Shown: positions 24,033 through 33,097, counted from the first letter of the stretch. The stretch is DNA of 64,000 bases from Sporolactobacillus sp. Y61 (GCF_040529185.1 NZ_CP159510.1:2604001-2668000), one strand, 5' to 3'. Notes: generated from the letters alone by a model not told the origin. Program-made: numbers and translations.

Positions 24033-24732
24033 GGGATGCCTCTTCTGTCAGGACATCAAAGCAGTCAAGCAGGGACCCATCCGCTAAACCGCTCGACATC
24101 CGGATCTCATCCAGGGTTCCCTGAATGATCAGTCTGCCGCCGGAGATCAGAACAAAACGGTCGCAGATTTTTTCCGCTGTATCAAGAACATGGGTGGACA
24201 TCAGAATCCCTGCCCCCTTCGCTTTTTCATCCTGAAGCAACTGCAGAAGCTTTTTCACCGCTTTAGGATCGAGCCCCATAAAGGGTTCGTCTACAATGTA
24301 ACACGTTGCCTGCTTCAGAAAGGCGAGGATGAGCATGACCTTTTGCTGCATGCCTTTTGAAAAACTTTCCGGATAGTGATGAACGACATGGGTTAACTGG
24401 AATCGCTCAAGCAGATCATGTGCCCTGTGAAGAAATTCATCCTCATTTACATTCAGCGTAGATCGTAAAAACCTGATATGCTCCCACAGAGTCAGCTTCT
24501 CATATATGATTGGGCGTTCAGGTACATAAGCATAATGATCAATCTGACACGTGCCCTTAATATTCTTCATAATCCCGAGAATCGATTTGATTGTGGTACT
24601 CTTTCCTGCACCGTTCGGTCCGATTAAGCCGACAAGTTCTCCCGGCCGAACGGAAAAATGGATGTTTCGCAAAATCGGTGAACCCGACTCGTAACCAGCC
24701 TGGTCAATTGCTACTGATAACACCAGATTCAT
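24019..24732 (-). CDS. ecsA: ABC transporter ATP-binding protein EcsA
   Basis: This ATPase of about 237 residues has Walker A GPNGAGKSTT, the signature segment ESFSKGMQQKVMLI (S-K-G in place of the common S-G-G) and Walker B CYIVDEPFMGLD. The start at 24732 (MNLVLSVAID) has AGGTGAGG just upstream; the frame is open to 24768. It pairs with EcsB, whose start lies inside the end of this gene. The export substrate of Ecs is not settled. Confidence 0.88.
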   Translation of the reverse strand: MNLVLSVAIDQAGYESGSPILRNIHFSVRPGELVGLIGPNGAGKSTTIKSILGIMKNIKGTCQIDHYAYVPERPIIYEKLTLWEHIRFLRSTLNVNEDEFLHRAHDLLERFQLTHVVHHYPESFSKGMQQKVMLILAFLKQATCYIVDEPFMGLDPKAVKKLLQLLQDEKAKGAGILMSTHVLDTAEKICDRFVLISGGRLIIQGTLDEIRMSSGLADGSLLDCFDVLTEEASHVGN

Positions 24733-24807
24733 CCCCTCACCTGATCCTATAAAACTATTGTGCCGCAAGTGTCCGGGAAGATCAATAACTGTTTTTCGCG
24801 AACGATT

Positions 24808-26064
24808 TTAATCGGCAAGGGAGGCTTCGTTTATTCTGCTGCTTTTACCTGCCCGGTGAGCCAGCAGACTGATGATGACAAAGCACAGGAACGAGGCAAG
24901 GATGATCGGTATCGGAAGAAAATATTGAAACAGCGCACCATAGACAAACATGCCAAGTGGCTGAAGTGACGTACAGCCAACCATCATAATCGTGAAAACT
25001 CTTCCCTGATATTGGGCAGGAATGGTTTTCTGCATGTATGTCTGCATGGGAACATTAGTAAAGATGAGTGCTACTGCCACGATAAAGTATGTCATACTGA
25101 AAATGGCCGTTGACAGCCAGGTATTCAGGTGAAAGAGCAGCGGAAGAATGGTGAAGATAATCGGCACGGCAACGAACAGCAAGGCCCGGCCGACCATTCC
25201 AATCGGATTTCTATCTATTTTCAATTTTGCCAAAACTAACCCTCCCACTACCATTCCTGCTGAAAAGACCGCCTCTGTCAGACTGTACTGAAAGTTTCCC
25301 ATCTTCAGAACCTGGATCATCAGATACGGGAACCCGACCACAAAAACACCAAATAAAAAATTGATTATCGATGCTCCGCTAATCATAAACAGGATTAAAG
25401 GTCGTTTGCTGACATAACTCAGCCCCTGCTTCATTGCCGTCCACATATTTTCCGATTCAGATTCTGAACGAGCAGGTTCATCGATCAGATGGAAATTCAT
25501 GCTGAGGACAATCAGAATGACGATGATTTCGGCGACCACTTCAAAATAAATAAAAAAGGAGAAAGGTACCAGAGCGAACATCACTCCGGCAGCAATCGGT
25601 CCGGCAATATTGGCTAAAGCGACCGAGGATTGTTCCAGTGAATTCAGTTTCTGAATGAACGGCCTGTCAACCAGCCGGGATACAGATGCCTGATAGGTTA
25701 TATTGAAAAAACGGATGTTCAGGCCCATCGTTGCTACGATGAAAAGAACCATCAGATAATGCCAGTCATTCAGAACAGGAAACAGGACGCTGTAAAGCAG
25801 GAGCAGCAAGGCACAGCCTGTCTGGGATATGATCATCACACGTTTATTATCAAAATGATCGGCAACATAGCCGATGACGGGTGAGAACAGAATGCCGATC
25901 AACGGGCCAATTAACAGTGTGGTTCCGAAATTCATCGCTGATCCCGTTAACTTAAGTATGTATAAGCTAATTGCAAAATTGAATAAAGAACTGCTGAAAC
26001 TGCCGACAAAATCGCTGGTTACAGCCTTTTTGATTTGTTTTTCGGATACTTCTGCCAGAGTCAT
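24808..26064 (-). CDS. MFS transporter, macrolide-efflux-like (MFS_3)
   Basis: This 418-residue, 12-helix protein of the MFS_3/TMEM-effector group resembles MefA-type macrolide exporters. The N-terminal loop PVIGYVADHFDNKRVMIISQ (about residues 62-81) is the family signature. A second close type lies at 38771-40030. The substrate is unknown. It is upstream of ecsA on the same strand with a 75-bp gap, but a functional link to Ecs is not evident. Confidence 0.8.
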   Translation of the reverse strand: MTLAEVSEKQIKKAVTSDFVGSFSSSLFNFAISLYILKLTGSAMNFGTTLLIGPLIGILFSPVIGYVADHFDNKRVMIISQTGCALLLLLYSVLFPVLNDWHYLMVLFIVATMGLNIRFFNITYQASVSRLVDRPFIQKLNSLEQSSVALANIAGPIAAGVMFALVPFSFFIYFEVVAEIIVILIVLSMNFHLIDEPARSESESENMWTAMKQGLSYVSKRPLILFMISGASIINFLFGVFVVGFPYLMIQVLKMGNFQYSLTEAVFSAGMVVGGLVLAKLKIDRNPIGMVGRALLFVAVPIIFTILPLLFHLNTWLSTAIFSMTYFIVAVALIFTNVPMQTYMQKTIPAQYQGRVFTIMMVGCTSLQPLGMFVYGALFQYFLPIPIILASFLCFVIISLLAHRAGKSSRINEASLAD

Positions 26065-26192
26065 TTTTTCACCTTCAGATCTGATTTGTTATATTCAGTT
26101 TAGGCTCAGGCAGTTTATCCTTCATCCGTCCTGAGACGTAGATTCTGCAGGCTTGCAGGCTGAATCATACGAATCCTCCCCGGAAGGCATTT

Positions 26193-26816
26193 TCAGCCGG
26201 ATAACGACCGGATTAGACCGACAGCGACGAAGGCGGCAATTCCCCAGATCAGTAAAGCAGAAAGTCTGTTAATCAGTCGTAAAGCCTGAGGTCCGTTTGT
26301 GATTTTCCCGATACCATGACCTGATAAAGCGAGTACAAAAAACCAGACCCATGACACAGAGATACAGGCTGCGACAAACGTCCATTTTTCAGGTCCCGAA
26401 TAACGCAGTGCACTGGTCCCGATCACGCCAACGGTATCCAGAATCGCATGAGGATTCAATAATGATACCGAAAGGGCAAAAGTGATCTGCTTTTTGGCGG
26501 GCAGCCGTCCATTGTCCGTCTCCTGATGAGCTTCTGTATTCTTCCAGATTGAACATCCGATCCAGATCAGAAAAATGATTCCTGCGGTGAGAAACAGATT
26601 CTGAATGACCGGGAAGGAAAAAGCAAGAAGGGACGCCCCGGTTGCAGCAAGCAGAATAAGCAGTGTATCACAGAAGGAAGCAGCCAGTACTGCGGCCAGA
26701 ACATCCGTCAATTTCCGGGCATGAGTGCCCTGGTTAAAAACAAAAATATTCTGAGCACCAAGAGGTAAAATCGGACCAAGTGCCAACATAAACCCATGAA
26801 TGAAAGCAAGAAACAT
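26193..26816 (-). CDS. LysE/ArgO-type amino acid exporter
   Basis: This exporter of about 207 residues has about six membrane helices. It starts MFLAFIHGFMLALGPILPLGAQN, the LysE-family opening with the conserved GP...LG segment. A second landmark is SLLNPHAILDTVGVIG (about residues 110-125). I chose the ATG at 26816, which has AGGAGA 8 bases upstream; the frame is open to 26903. It faces a MocR regulator gene 177 bp away, which probably controls it. Basic amino acid export is inferred from the family. Confidence 0.85.
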   Translation of the reverse strand: MFLAFIHGFMLALGPILPLGAQNIFVFNQGTHARKLTDVLAAVLAASFCDTLLILLAATGASLLAFSFPVIQNLFLTAGIIFLIWIGCSIWKNTEAHQETDNGRLPAKKQITFALSVSLLNPHAILDTVGVIGTSALRYSGPEKWTFVAACISVSWVWFFVLALSGHGIGKITNGPQALRLINRLSALLIWGIAAFVAVGLIRSLSG

Positions 26817-26993
26817 GAACCCATCTCCTGTTCTTTTCACACCAGCCAATAGAAGTTTACACTCCCTATTCTGCCAGTCATGCAATGATAAGTCTCCAGC
26901 CAAAATTTTTTAAATGGAACCAGCCAAATGATGATACAATAAAATTGAGGCTGTCCGAAGAAATCTTTCCAGCTTCAGGAGGAGTGCTCGCCC

Positions 26994-28424
26994 ATGCACC
27001 TGAACCGCCAGTCTGAAGTCCCGCTCTATGAGCAAGTCAAAAGACACATCGAAGATAAAATTAAAAACGGCGAATGGACACCGGGAACGCGTCTGCCCTC
27101 CCAGCGATCACTGGCCGATTCTTTTCATGTCAACCGCAGTACAATCATTACTGCACTTGAATTACTGACATCCCGTGGCCTGATAGAAGGCAGACACGGC
27201 GGTGGAACGCACGTTCTTAACAATACATGGGGACTGATGGCCGGCAAGAAACCGACCAACTGGGGCACCTATGTGGAATCCGGGCAGTATAAACCAAATC
27301 TTCCGATGATTCAAAAAATCAACCAGGCTGAATTCTCTCCAGAAGTGATTCGACTGGGAACAGGCGAACTCAGTCCGGATCTTCTGCCTTACAATCGGTT
27401 CAGCAGCCTGTTTGCTTCCTGTAACCGGCTCTCTCTGGGGTATCAGGAGCCTGAAGGAGACGAGCATTTACGCGAAAAGCTGTCCGGTTATTTGAAAAGA
27501 TGGGGTATAGACGCCTCCCCTTCATCTATTCTGATCGTTTCAGGCGCTCTGCAGGCCCTGCAACTCATTTCAACAGGTTTGCTGGATCATGGTTCGACTC
27601 TTCTTCTGGAAAAGCCTTCATATCTTTATTCCATTCATGTTTTTCAGTCTTCAGGTATGCGATTTGTTGGCGTGCCGACCGATTCGGAAGGGATCAGAGC
27701 GGAGCAGTTAGGGGAAATAAAAAGGAAATATCATGGCGTGATTCTCTATACAATTCCCTGCTATCATAATCCGACAGGAACGCTGATGTCCGAGAAAAGA
27801 AGACAGCAGATTTTATCAATTTGTGAACAGAAGCAACTGCCGGTTATTGAGGATGATGTTTACCGTGAGCTGTGGCTCGATGCACCACCCCCTCCCCCTT
27901 TGAAAAGTATCGATCAATCAGGAAATGTACTGTATATCGGCAGTTTTTCCAAGATATTCAGTGCAGGAATGCGGATTGGCTGGATAGTCGGACCGGAACC
28001 TGTTATTAACCGCCTGGCAGATATAAAAATGCAGATTGACTACGGCTCAAGTTCCCTGTCCCAGTACGCTGCCGTGAAATGCCTTGAAAACGGATTTTAT
28101 GACGAACAGGCCTCATTCATTCGAAAACATTTACGAGCCAGAAGAGACACTCTGGTTGAACTGCTTGACAGGTATTTTTCAGATCTCGCCTCCTGGCGGG
28201 TACCTTCCGGAGGGTTTTACATCTGGCTGAAACTGATTCCTCCCGTGAATCCGCGCCTTCTTTTTGACCTCGCCCTGAAGAGAGGCGTCCTGCTTAATCC
28301 GGGTGTTCTGTATGATCGAAGTGCAAAGCAGTATTTACGACTTTCTTATGCCTATGCATCGCCTGAAGAAATGAAAAAAGCCATCCACGTCCTTCGAGAC
28401 ATCATACGGGAAATCTCAAAATGA
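26994..28424 (+). CDS. MocR-type GntR/aminotransferase transcriptional regulator
   Basis: This 476-residue fusion has an N-terminal GntR winged helix (EQVKRHIEDKIKNGEWTPG, then LPSQRSLADSFHVNRSTI, residues 11-50). It is joined to a fold-type I aminotransferase domain with the PLP lysine in YIGSFSKIFSAGMRIGW and the Asp in PVIEDDVYRE. Such proteins sense amino acids, vitamin B6 or GABA through PLP chemistry. It is divergent from the LysE exporter, its most likely target. Eight bases after its stop begins copy 2 of the structured repeat. Confidence 0.92.
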   Translation: MHLNRQSEVPLYEQVKRHIEDKIKNGEWTPGTRLPSQRSLADSFHVNRSTIITALELLTSRGLIEGRHGGGTHVLNNTWGLMAGKKPTNWGTYVESGQYKPNLPMIQKINQAEFSPEVIRLGTGELSPDLLPYNRFSSLFASCNRLSLGYQEPEGDEHLREKLSGYLKRWGIDASPSSILIVSGALQALQLISTGLLDHGSTLLLEKPSYLYSIHVFQSSGMRFVGVPTDSEGIRAEQLGEIKRKYHGVILYTIPCYHNPTGTLMSEKRRQQILSICEQKQLPVIEDDVYRELWLDAPPPPPLKSIDQSGNVLYIGSFSKIFSAGMRIGWIVGPEPVINRLADIKMQIDYGSSSLSQYAAVKCLENGFYDEQASFIRKHLRARRDTLVELLDRYFSDLASWRVPSGGFYIWLKLIPPVNPRLLFDLALKRGVLLNPGVLYDRSAKQYLRLSYAYASPEEMKKAIHVLRDIIREISK

Positions 28425-28431
28425 ATCACAA

Positions 28432-28551
28432 CAATCAATGGAGGGCTTCATCCTCCACTGATTGTCAGTTGAACCTATCGGACTGCTGCGAGTGGTTATC
28501 CGTTTACCCTCATCGCCCTGAGGCGGTACTGCCCGGTCGTGCGGAATAAAT
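28432..28551 (+). repeat. Structured dispersed repeat, copy 2 (possible orphan HEARO/omega-type RNA)
   Basis: This copy aligns with 13104-13240 in the same orientation. The opening 13-bp hairpin is kept with one A-C mismatch, TTGAACCTATCGGACTGCTG and the hairpin CCTCA-TCGCCC-TGAGG are kept, and it ends GCGGAATAAAT. It lacks 17 bases (CCTACCCGGGCCTGTTC of copy 1), and one arm of the long pair is degraded (CGAGTGGT against ACTGCCCG). It starts directly after ATGA of the MocR stop region. An inverted repeat ATCTTTTGAT / ATCAAAAGAT (28550-28559, 28623-28632) brackets the following 60 bases. Confidence 0.65.
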
Positions 28552-28667
28552 CTTTTGATCTTCCAGACTCTTTTCCTTTCAGAAAACTGATTATCCTGCA
28601 GAAAGAGCGGCCACGGATTATCATCAAAAGATCCACTTTTTTTGCCTGAAATTTTTTATCAGGAACG

Positions 28668-28707
28668 AAAAAGCCGGCAGGAAGGCTCTATGCCTCTCTG
28701 GCGGCTT
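28668..28707 (-). terminator. Terminator after asd
   Basis: On the minus strand an imperfect stem AGCCG...AGAGAGGC / GCCTTCCTG...CGGCT is followed by TTTTT. It lies 18 bp after the asd stop. Confidence 0.75.
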
Positions 28708-28724
28708 CATGATCCGGCTATGAT

Positions 28725-29855
28725 TCAATGACTCCCCTGCGCGGATACGCCTGCTTTTTTCTCTTTTCTGGATAGCAGGTAACCCTCTTCTTTCAGCAAT
28801 TCCGCAGTAAGGACACCCCCGCCGGCCGCACCTCTTAAGGTATTGTGCGACAGGCAAACGAATTTATAATCAAACAGCGTATCTTCTCTTAATCTGCCCA
28901 TCGTAATACCCATGCCGTTTTCAAAATCACGGTCCAGCCCGGTCTGCGGGCGGTCATCTTCGGTCATATATTTCAGAAACTGTTTTGGTGCACTGGGCAA
29001 ATGCAGCTCCTGCGGCTTGCCGCTGTAAGATGCCCAGCATTCAAGAATCTGCTCCCTTGTCGGTTTTTTCCGGAATGATACAAAAACGGTTGCCAGATGA
29101 CCATCAGAGACAGGAACGCGGATACATTGTGTGGTAATCAGAGGCTCTGTCGCATTAACAATTTTTCCGTTCTGAATATGGCCCCATATTTTAAGCGGTT
29201 CCTGTTCGCTCTTCTCCTCTTCGCCGCTGATAAATGGAACGACATTGTCTTCGATTTCCGGCCAGTCTTTGAAGGTCTTGCCGGCCCCTGAGATCGCCTG
29301 ATACGTGCTGACCACAACCTTTTCAGGCTCGAACGCCTTAAGTGCAGAGAGTGGCGGCACATAACTCTGGATCGAACAGTTCGGCTTTACCGCAACAAAA
29401 CCGTATTTTGTACCCAGGCGCTTTTTTTGCACATCAATGATCTTCAGATGATCGCTGTTAATTTCCGGGATGACCATCGGTACGTCCGGTGTGCCCCGAT
29501 GCGCAGAATTATTTGAAATCACCGGAATTTCCGCCTTGGCGTACTTTTCCTCCAGTTCCCTGATCTCATCTTTCGCCATCTTCAAAGCACAAAAGACAAA
29601 ATCAACCTCTCTCTTGATCTCTTCCACATCTTGTACATCTTTGACCTGAATAGCCTTTACAGAGTCCGGCATGGGAATATTAAGTTTCCAGCGATTCTTG
29701 ACCGCTTCTTCATATGTTTTTCCGGCAGACCTGCCGCTTGCTGCAATAGTCGTTACTTTAAAAAACGGATGGTCTTCCAGCAGCGTGATAAATCGCTGAC
29801 CGACAAAACCGGTTCCGCCAAGAATACCCACCCTCAGTTTCTCAGACACACGCAT
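28725..29855 (-). CDS. asd: Aspartate-semialdehyde dehydrogenase, archaeal/fungal type
   Basis: This 376-residue enzyme reduces aspartyl phosphate to aspartate semialdehyde with NADPH, for lysine, threonine, methionine and cell-wall diaminopimelate. The nucleotide loop is ILGGTGFVGQRF (residues 11-22), the catalytic Cys160 is in VKPNCSIQS, and the active-site His253 is in SDGHLATVFV. The KPNCSIQ context and overall layout match the archaeal/fungal class rather than the usual Bacillus enzyme (NPNCSTIQ). It is not next to dapA, lysC or other pathway genes. Confidence 0.9.
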   Translation of the reverse strand: MRVSEKLRVGILGGTGFVGQRFITLLEDHPFFKVTTIAASGRSAGKTYEEAVKNRWKLNIPMPDSVKAIQVKDVQDVEEIKREVDFVFCALKMAKDEIRELEEKYAKAEIPVISNNSAHRGTPDVPMVIPEINSDHLKIIDVQKKRLGTKYGFVAVKPNCSIQSYVPPLSALKAFEPEKVVVSTYQAISGAGKTFKDWPEIEDNVVPFISGEEEKSEQEPLKIWGHIQNGKIVNATEPLITTQCIRVPVSDGHLATVFVSFRKKPTREQILECWASYSGKPQELHLPSAPKQFLKYMTEDDRPQTGLDRDFENGMGITMGRLREDTLFDYKFVCLSHNTLRGAAGGGVLTAELLKEEGYLLSRKEKKAGVSAQGSH

Positions 29856-29943
29856 TTCCTCCTCTATCTAAGAGTAAAAACATTATACTACAGATCAGGC
29901 GAAAAAGTCCGGATTTTTTTCAATTCCTGTGTAATCCACCTTT

Positions 29944-29979
29944 CTGGTGAACCTCCCGCCACTAAAGTGGCAGGCTTCT
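29944..29979 (-). repeat. Solo right end of an IS200/IS605-type (TnpB) element
   Basis: The sequence CTGGTGAACCTC, a hairpin GCCACT-AA-AGTGGC and then GCTTCT repeat the organisation of the intact element's right end at 20933-20969 (CTGGTGAACCTC, hairpin, GCTTCT) in the same orientation, with a different stem sequence. No tnpB follows. It is a remnant or a minimal non-autonomous derivative sitting 90 bp upstream of asd. Confidence 0.75.
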
Positions 29980-30061
29980 TTTCCTTACTCAAAAACCAGG
30001 TTCCTTTTTACAGAACAAGAGTCTCCGATCAGGAGTGAAAGCACCTTCGTCTCACTTGGCA

Positions 30062-30721
30062 TCATAAATGAAAGCTCTTAATAATCTCGCGTAGTACGTT
30101 TTTCCCTTCAAACAGGATCAATGCAGAAAGAGATAAGGCGCTCAGGGAAATGCAGATGATGGATGGAATGACAAATCCGACAAGTCCTGTCAAATAGAAT
30201 ATAAGCGGAACGGTACCGAACACGATGTCTACAATCAAGTAGATGATATAATCCCCGGCCGGCATTTTCGTTACTTTAGCTATAATAGCCAGCGACAGCA
30301 TGGCAACAGAGCAGGAGATGGGAATCACAAAACTCAGCGACCAGCCCCGCCATCCAGTGAACCAATCCCATCCAAAACTCAAAGTGGATAGAATAAAGAC
30401 TTGAGCCGTGATATTATTTGGAATATTATCCTTCTTCCTCAGCGCATAAAGTAGACTGATCCAGAAACAAAGGATGCCGAGCACGACAAAAACGGACCAG
30501 TATCCGCTTTGAGGAAGTATGAGATTGATGGCAACACAGGTGACGCCTGCTATAATCGTCGAAAAAATCAATAGTTTAAAAAACAGCTCAAATTGTCTGT
30601 ATATTGTGGGTACCATAGGATAGATTGCTTTCTCATCAACGCCTGACAGCCTGTTTTGGCATAAGGGACACACGGTCTCTTCCCCTCGGAAGCTCACCTT
30701 GCATTTTCCGCAATATTTCAT
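30062..30721 (-). CDS. Membrane protein with N-terminal zinc ribbon (DUF6320-like)
   Basis: The 219-residue protein begins with a short zinc ribbon (CGKC at residues 4-7, CPLC at 18-21). About six to seven membrane segments follow, and a charged C-terminal end. It matches the DUF6320 description as I know it. Its ATG overlaps the stop of the upstream acyltransferase-like gene by 4 bp, and this pairing is probably functional. The role is unknown; a membrane partner for lipid or surface acylation is one possibility. Confidence 0.7.
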   Translation of the reverse strand: MKYCGKCKVSFRGEETVCPLCQNRLSGVDEKAIYPMVPTIYRQFELFFKLLIFSTIIAGVTCVAINLILPQSGYWSVFVVLGILCFWISLLYALRKKDNIPNNITAQVFILSTLSFGWDWFTGWRGWSLSFVIPISCSVAMLSLAIIAKVTKMPAGDYIIYLIVDIVFGTVPLIFYLTGLVGFVIPSIICISLSALSLSALILFEGKNVLREIIKSFHL

Positions 30722-31983
30722 GCTTCCACCTTCCCGTCGCCTGTCGGATTCGTTGCCATTTCGACTTTAGCGCCCAGATTGGTCAAGGTTCGAAAAAATC
30801 GGCGCTGTATCTCAGAGCTGATTAAGGGGGATGAGAAACTGACACTCAGTCGATCCTGATAGGAACACATGCATATCTGCAATCCGTTGGTCCCGGAGCA
30901 AACATCAAATGAACGGATAAATGTCTCCACTTCATGCGGCATGGAGATGACCCCAAGATTAGAAAAACCTGCCGTGCTCCGCCGCATGGCGAGATCGTAC
31001 GCAGCCCTTAACACACGATCTTTGATAAAGAGCGGTGTGATTCTTGAAAAAATATTATTCTCCACAGCCGAATAAGCTTCTATAATCCGGGTCAGATTCT
31101 CTTTTGACAGACCGATGCGTAAATCGTCGCCAATCTTTTTCACGACATCCTCAAACGAGGCACTAAGATTCCAGTAATCATATCCGATCAGTAAAACGCT
31201 GAAGAAGTTTCGCACCGTTGATGAAGGAAAATGGCCACGCAGATTGACCGGAACATCCAGAACAATAGGCCTTCTTTTTGCCCGGGCAGGCACGGTCTCG
31301 CTGATGGCCATCATCAAACAGGCGCCAAGAAATACAGTAAGTGTTGTATGGTACTGGTGCGCCGCATCAAGTAAAGGGCGCAGGTTAACCCAACCGGTCA
31401 TAATTTTCAGCCTGTCTTCAGGATATTTGCGGCCTCGCAGCCGACAGGCATATCCACGTCTGTTCTGCCTGACATTTGGAGAACCCGTATAGTACTTATG
31501 AAAACTGTCATCACTCATCTGCATAGCCGAGGCGTCATAGTCCAAGGACGGTTCGGTTATCTGATGCCGTTGTGATAAATATTTTGTGATCAGTGTTCTG
31601 AGAAAATGCAGCGCTCCAGTCCCATCCGAAAGCACATGATAGACCTCCAGATTTACCCGGTTATTATAGTAACTCACATCAAAAAGCAGATTTTTCCTGT
31701 TTTTTCTGTAAATAGCCGAACAGGGTGGTGTATTTTCCTCATGGACGATAGGCATCCTGTCCGTACTTTCAAGGTAATACCAGAAAAAACCGCGTTTCAA
31801 CACTGATTGATAGACATGGAAAATCCGGATCGTCTGATCGAGTACATCTTGCAGGATAGCAGGATCAACCCTGTCGTACAGTTCGCAGGATATACGAAAA
31901 ACCTGCGTGTCGGCTTTCCCCGCAGCGGCAGGAAAAATAAGTGCCGCATTATCCAATCTGCTCCAGTTATCGTCCGTTTTCAT
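30718..31983 (-). CDS. Condensation-fold acyltransferase (alcohol acetyltransferase-like)
   Basis: This 421-residue protein has the chloramphenicol-acetyltransferase/condensation fold. The motif YHVLSDGTGALHFL (about residues 114-127) contains the H-x3-DG core of the HHxxxDG active site, and a late segment LDVPVNLRGHFPSSTVRNFF (about 240-260) matches the second half of the fold. Members transfer acyl groups from CoA or carrier proteins to alcohols or lipids. No carrier protein or NRPS gene is near. It forms a two-gene unit with the zinc-ribbon membrane protein. Confidence 0.75.
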   Translation of the reverse strand: MKTDDNWSRLDNAALIFPAAAGKADTQVFRISCELYDRVDPAILQDVLDQTIRIFHVYQSVLKRGFFWYYLESTDRMPIVHEENTPPCSAIYRKNRKNLLFDVSYYNNRVNLEVYHVLSDGTGALHFLRTLITKYLSQRHQITEPSLDYDASAMQMSDDSFHKYYTGSPNVRQNRRGYACRLRGRKYPEDRLKIMTGWVNLRPLLDAAHQYHTTLTVFLGACLMMAISETVPARAKRRPIVLDVPVNLRGHFPSSTVRNFFSVLLIGYDYWNLSASFEDVVKKIGDDLRIGLSKENLTRIIEAYSAVENNIFSRITPLFIKDRVLRAAYDLAMRRSTAGFSNLGVISMPHEVETFIRSFDVCSGTNGLQICMCSYQDRLSVSFSSPLISSEIQRRFFRTLTNLGAKVEMATNPTGDGKVEA

Positions 31984-32041
31984 CCACCCCTTAAGAAACC
32001 TGTTAGTGAGTTGACAGCATAGACAGGCAGTGGCGACTTAT

Positions 32042-32680
32042 TTACCACTTTAAGAAATCCCCTTCATTTATCAACAGACTGACCGGTCTGAATTGCCATT
32101 TAGTTTTTTTTACAAAACCCCGACACTCATGCACCCTGTGAAAAGCTTTTCTGATTTTTTCAGTATTGTCTCCTGAATAATAGGCAAAAACACCAAGTGG
32201 GCGAAGCCCCGCAATTGAGGAGTGGACAGCACGTCTCACTTCTTCTGCCTCTATACAAACGTGCAGATAGCTACTGACCTTTATAAAACCATTTTTTCGA
32301 TACCAGTCATTCACCCACGGATCGTCTCTTGTCCAGGCTTCAAGTTCAAAAATACCGAGCTTTTTCAAGCTTGCTTCTACCGCGGCAAGCAGCTTCGCGC
32401 CAATGCCCTGTCGCTGAAAATCCGGATGAACAGCCAGATGCCAGATCATTCCGCCTCGAGATGAACATAAGGTACACACACTCTTCGGCTCGCTCTCATA
32501 TTCGACGTCAATCAAACCGATAACCTTACCCGACTCAACCGCAACCAGCTCAATTGATGGATGATCATAAGTTTCCTTCTTCTGATAAACATTGTCAAAG
32601 TATGCCGTATGTAAAAAAGACAGGACACGGCAGCGCAGCCAGGCTTCCTCATCTTCTTTTTTGTAATCCCTGATCAACAT
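32042..32680 (-). CDS. GNAT family N-acetyltransferase with C-terminal extension
   Basis: This 212-residue protein has a standard GNAT core (WHLAVHPDFQRQGIGAKLL, about residues 79-97, then WYRKNGFIKV) followed by about 60 extra residues (RRAVHSSIAGLRPLGVFAYY onward). The extension is basic and is not seen in the other GNATs here. It may be a substrate-binding add-on. The start is the ATG at 32680. The acceptor is unknown. A broken VOC gene ends 12 bp upstream of this gene's start. Confidence 0.82.
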   Translation of the reverse strand: MLIRDYKKEDEEAWLRCRVLSFLHTAYFDNVYQKKETYDHPSIELVAVESGKVIGLIDVEYESEPKSVCTLCSSRGGMIWHLAVHPDFQRQGIGAKLLAAVEASLKKLGIFELEAWTRDDPWVNDWYRKNGFIKVSSYLHVCIEAEEVRRAVHSSIAGLRPLGVFAYYSGDNTEKIRKAFHRVHECRGFVKKTKWQFRPVSLLINEGDFLKW

Positions 32681-32691
32681 CTCACTTCACT

Positions 32692-33051
32692 TCTTTCTCG
32701 GTCTTCAACGGCGACGCAACACGTTCAACCTTGATGCGATCCGGGTCTTCAAAGAAAGCAGCGTAATAGTCCTTCCCGCCCGCAAACGGATGACGATCCG
32801 CATATAAGATAGGAACGCCGCACTCAGTCAACGCCGTTCGTCAGATCGTCCACTTCTTGCCGGGAATCCGCATGGAAAGCCAGATGATTGAGACCCGTCC
32901 GGCATCGGTGATATGGGATGTGCAGATGCTTTTCCCTTGTCTGAACAAGGACAATGTAAGTCTCACCCAGTTTCCACTTTTTCCCGACAAGATAGAAATA
33001 TTCGTCTTTATCCTCCCGCGCGAGGTCGCCGGTGTAATGAATACCTGACAC
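32692..33051 (-). pseudogene. VOC-family (glyoxalase/bleomycin-resistance fold) gene, frameshifted and shortened
   Basis: The first frame encodes YLVGKKWKLGETYIVLVQ and YHRCRTGLNHLAFHADSRQE and stops at 32824 after NGVD. A shift of one base continues as ECGVPILYADRHPF and AFFEDPDRIKVERV to a stop at 32692. Together these are the conserved second half of a VOC protein. The N-terminal part (SGIHYTGDLARED) is also shorter than expected by roughly one strand and helix. The gene is therefore broken in two ways and probably inactive. Confidence 0.8.
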
Positions 33052-33097
33052 AATTTATTAACGCACATCAAAAACTGTGATAATTACCCTGCCCAAT

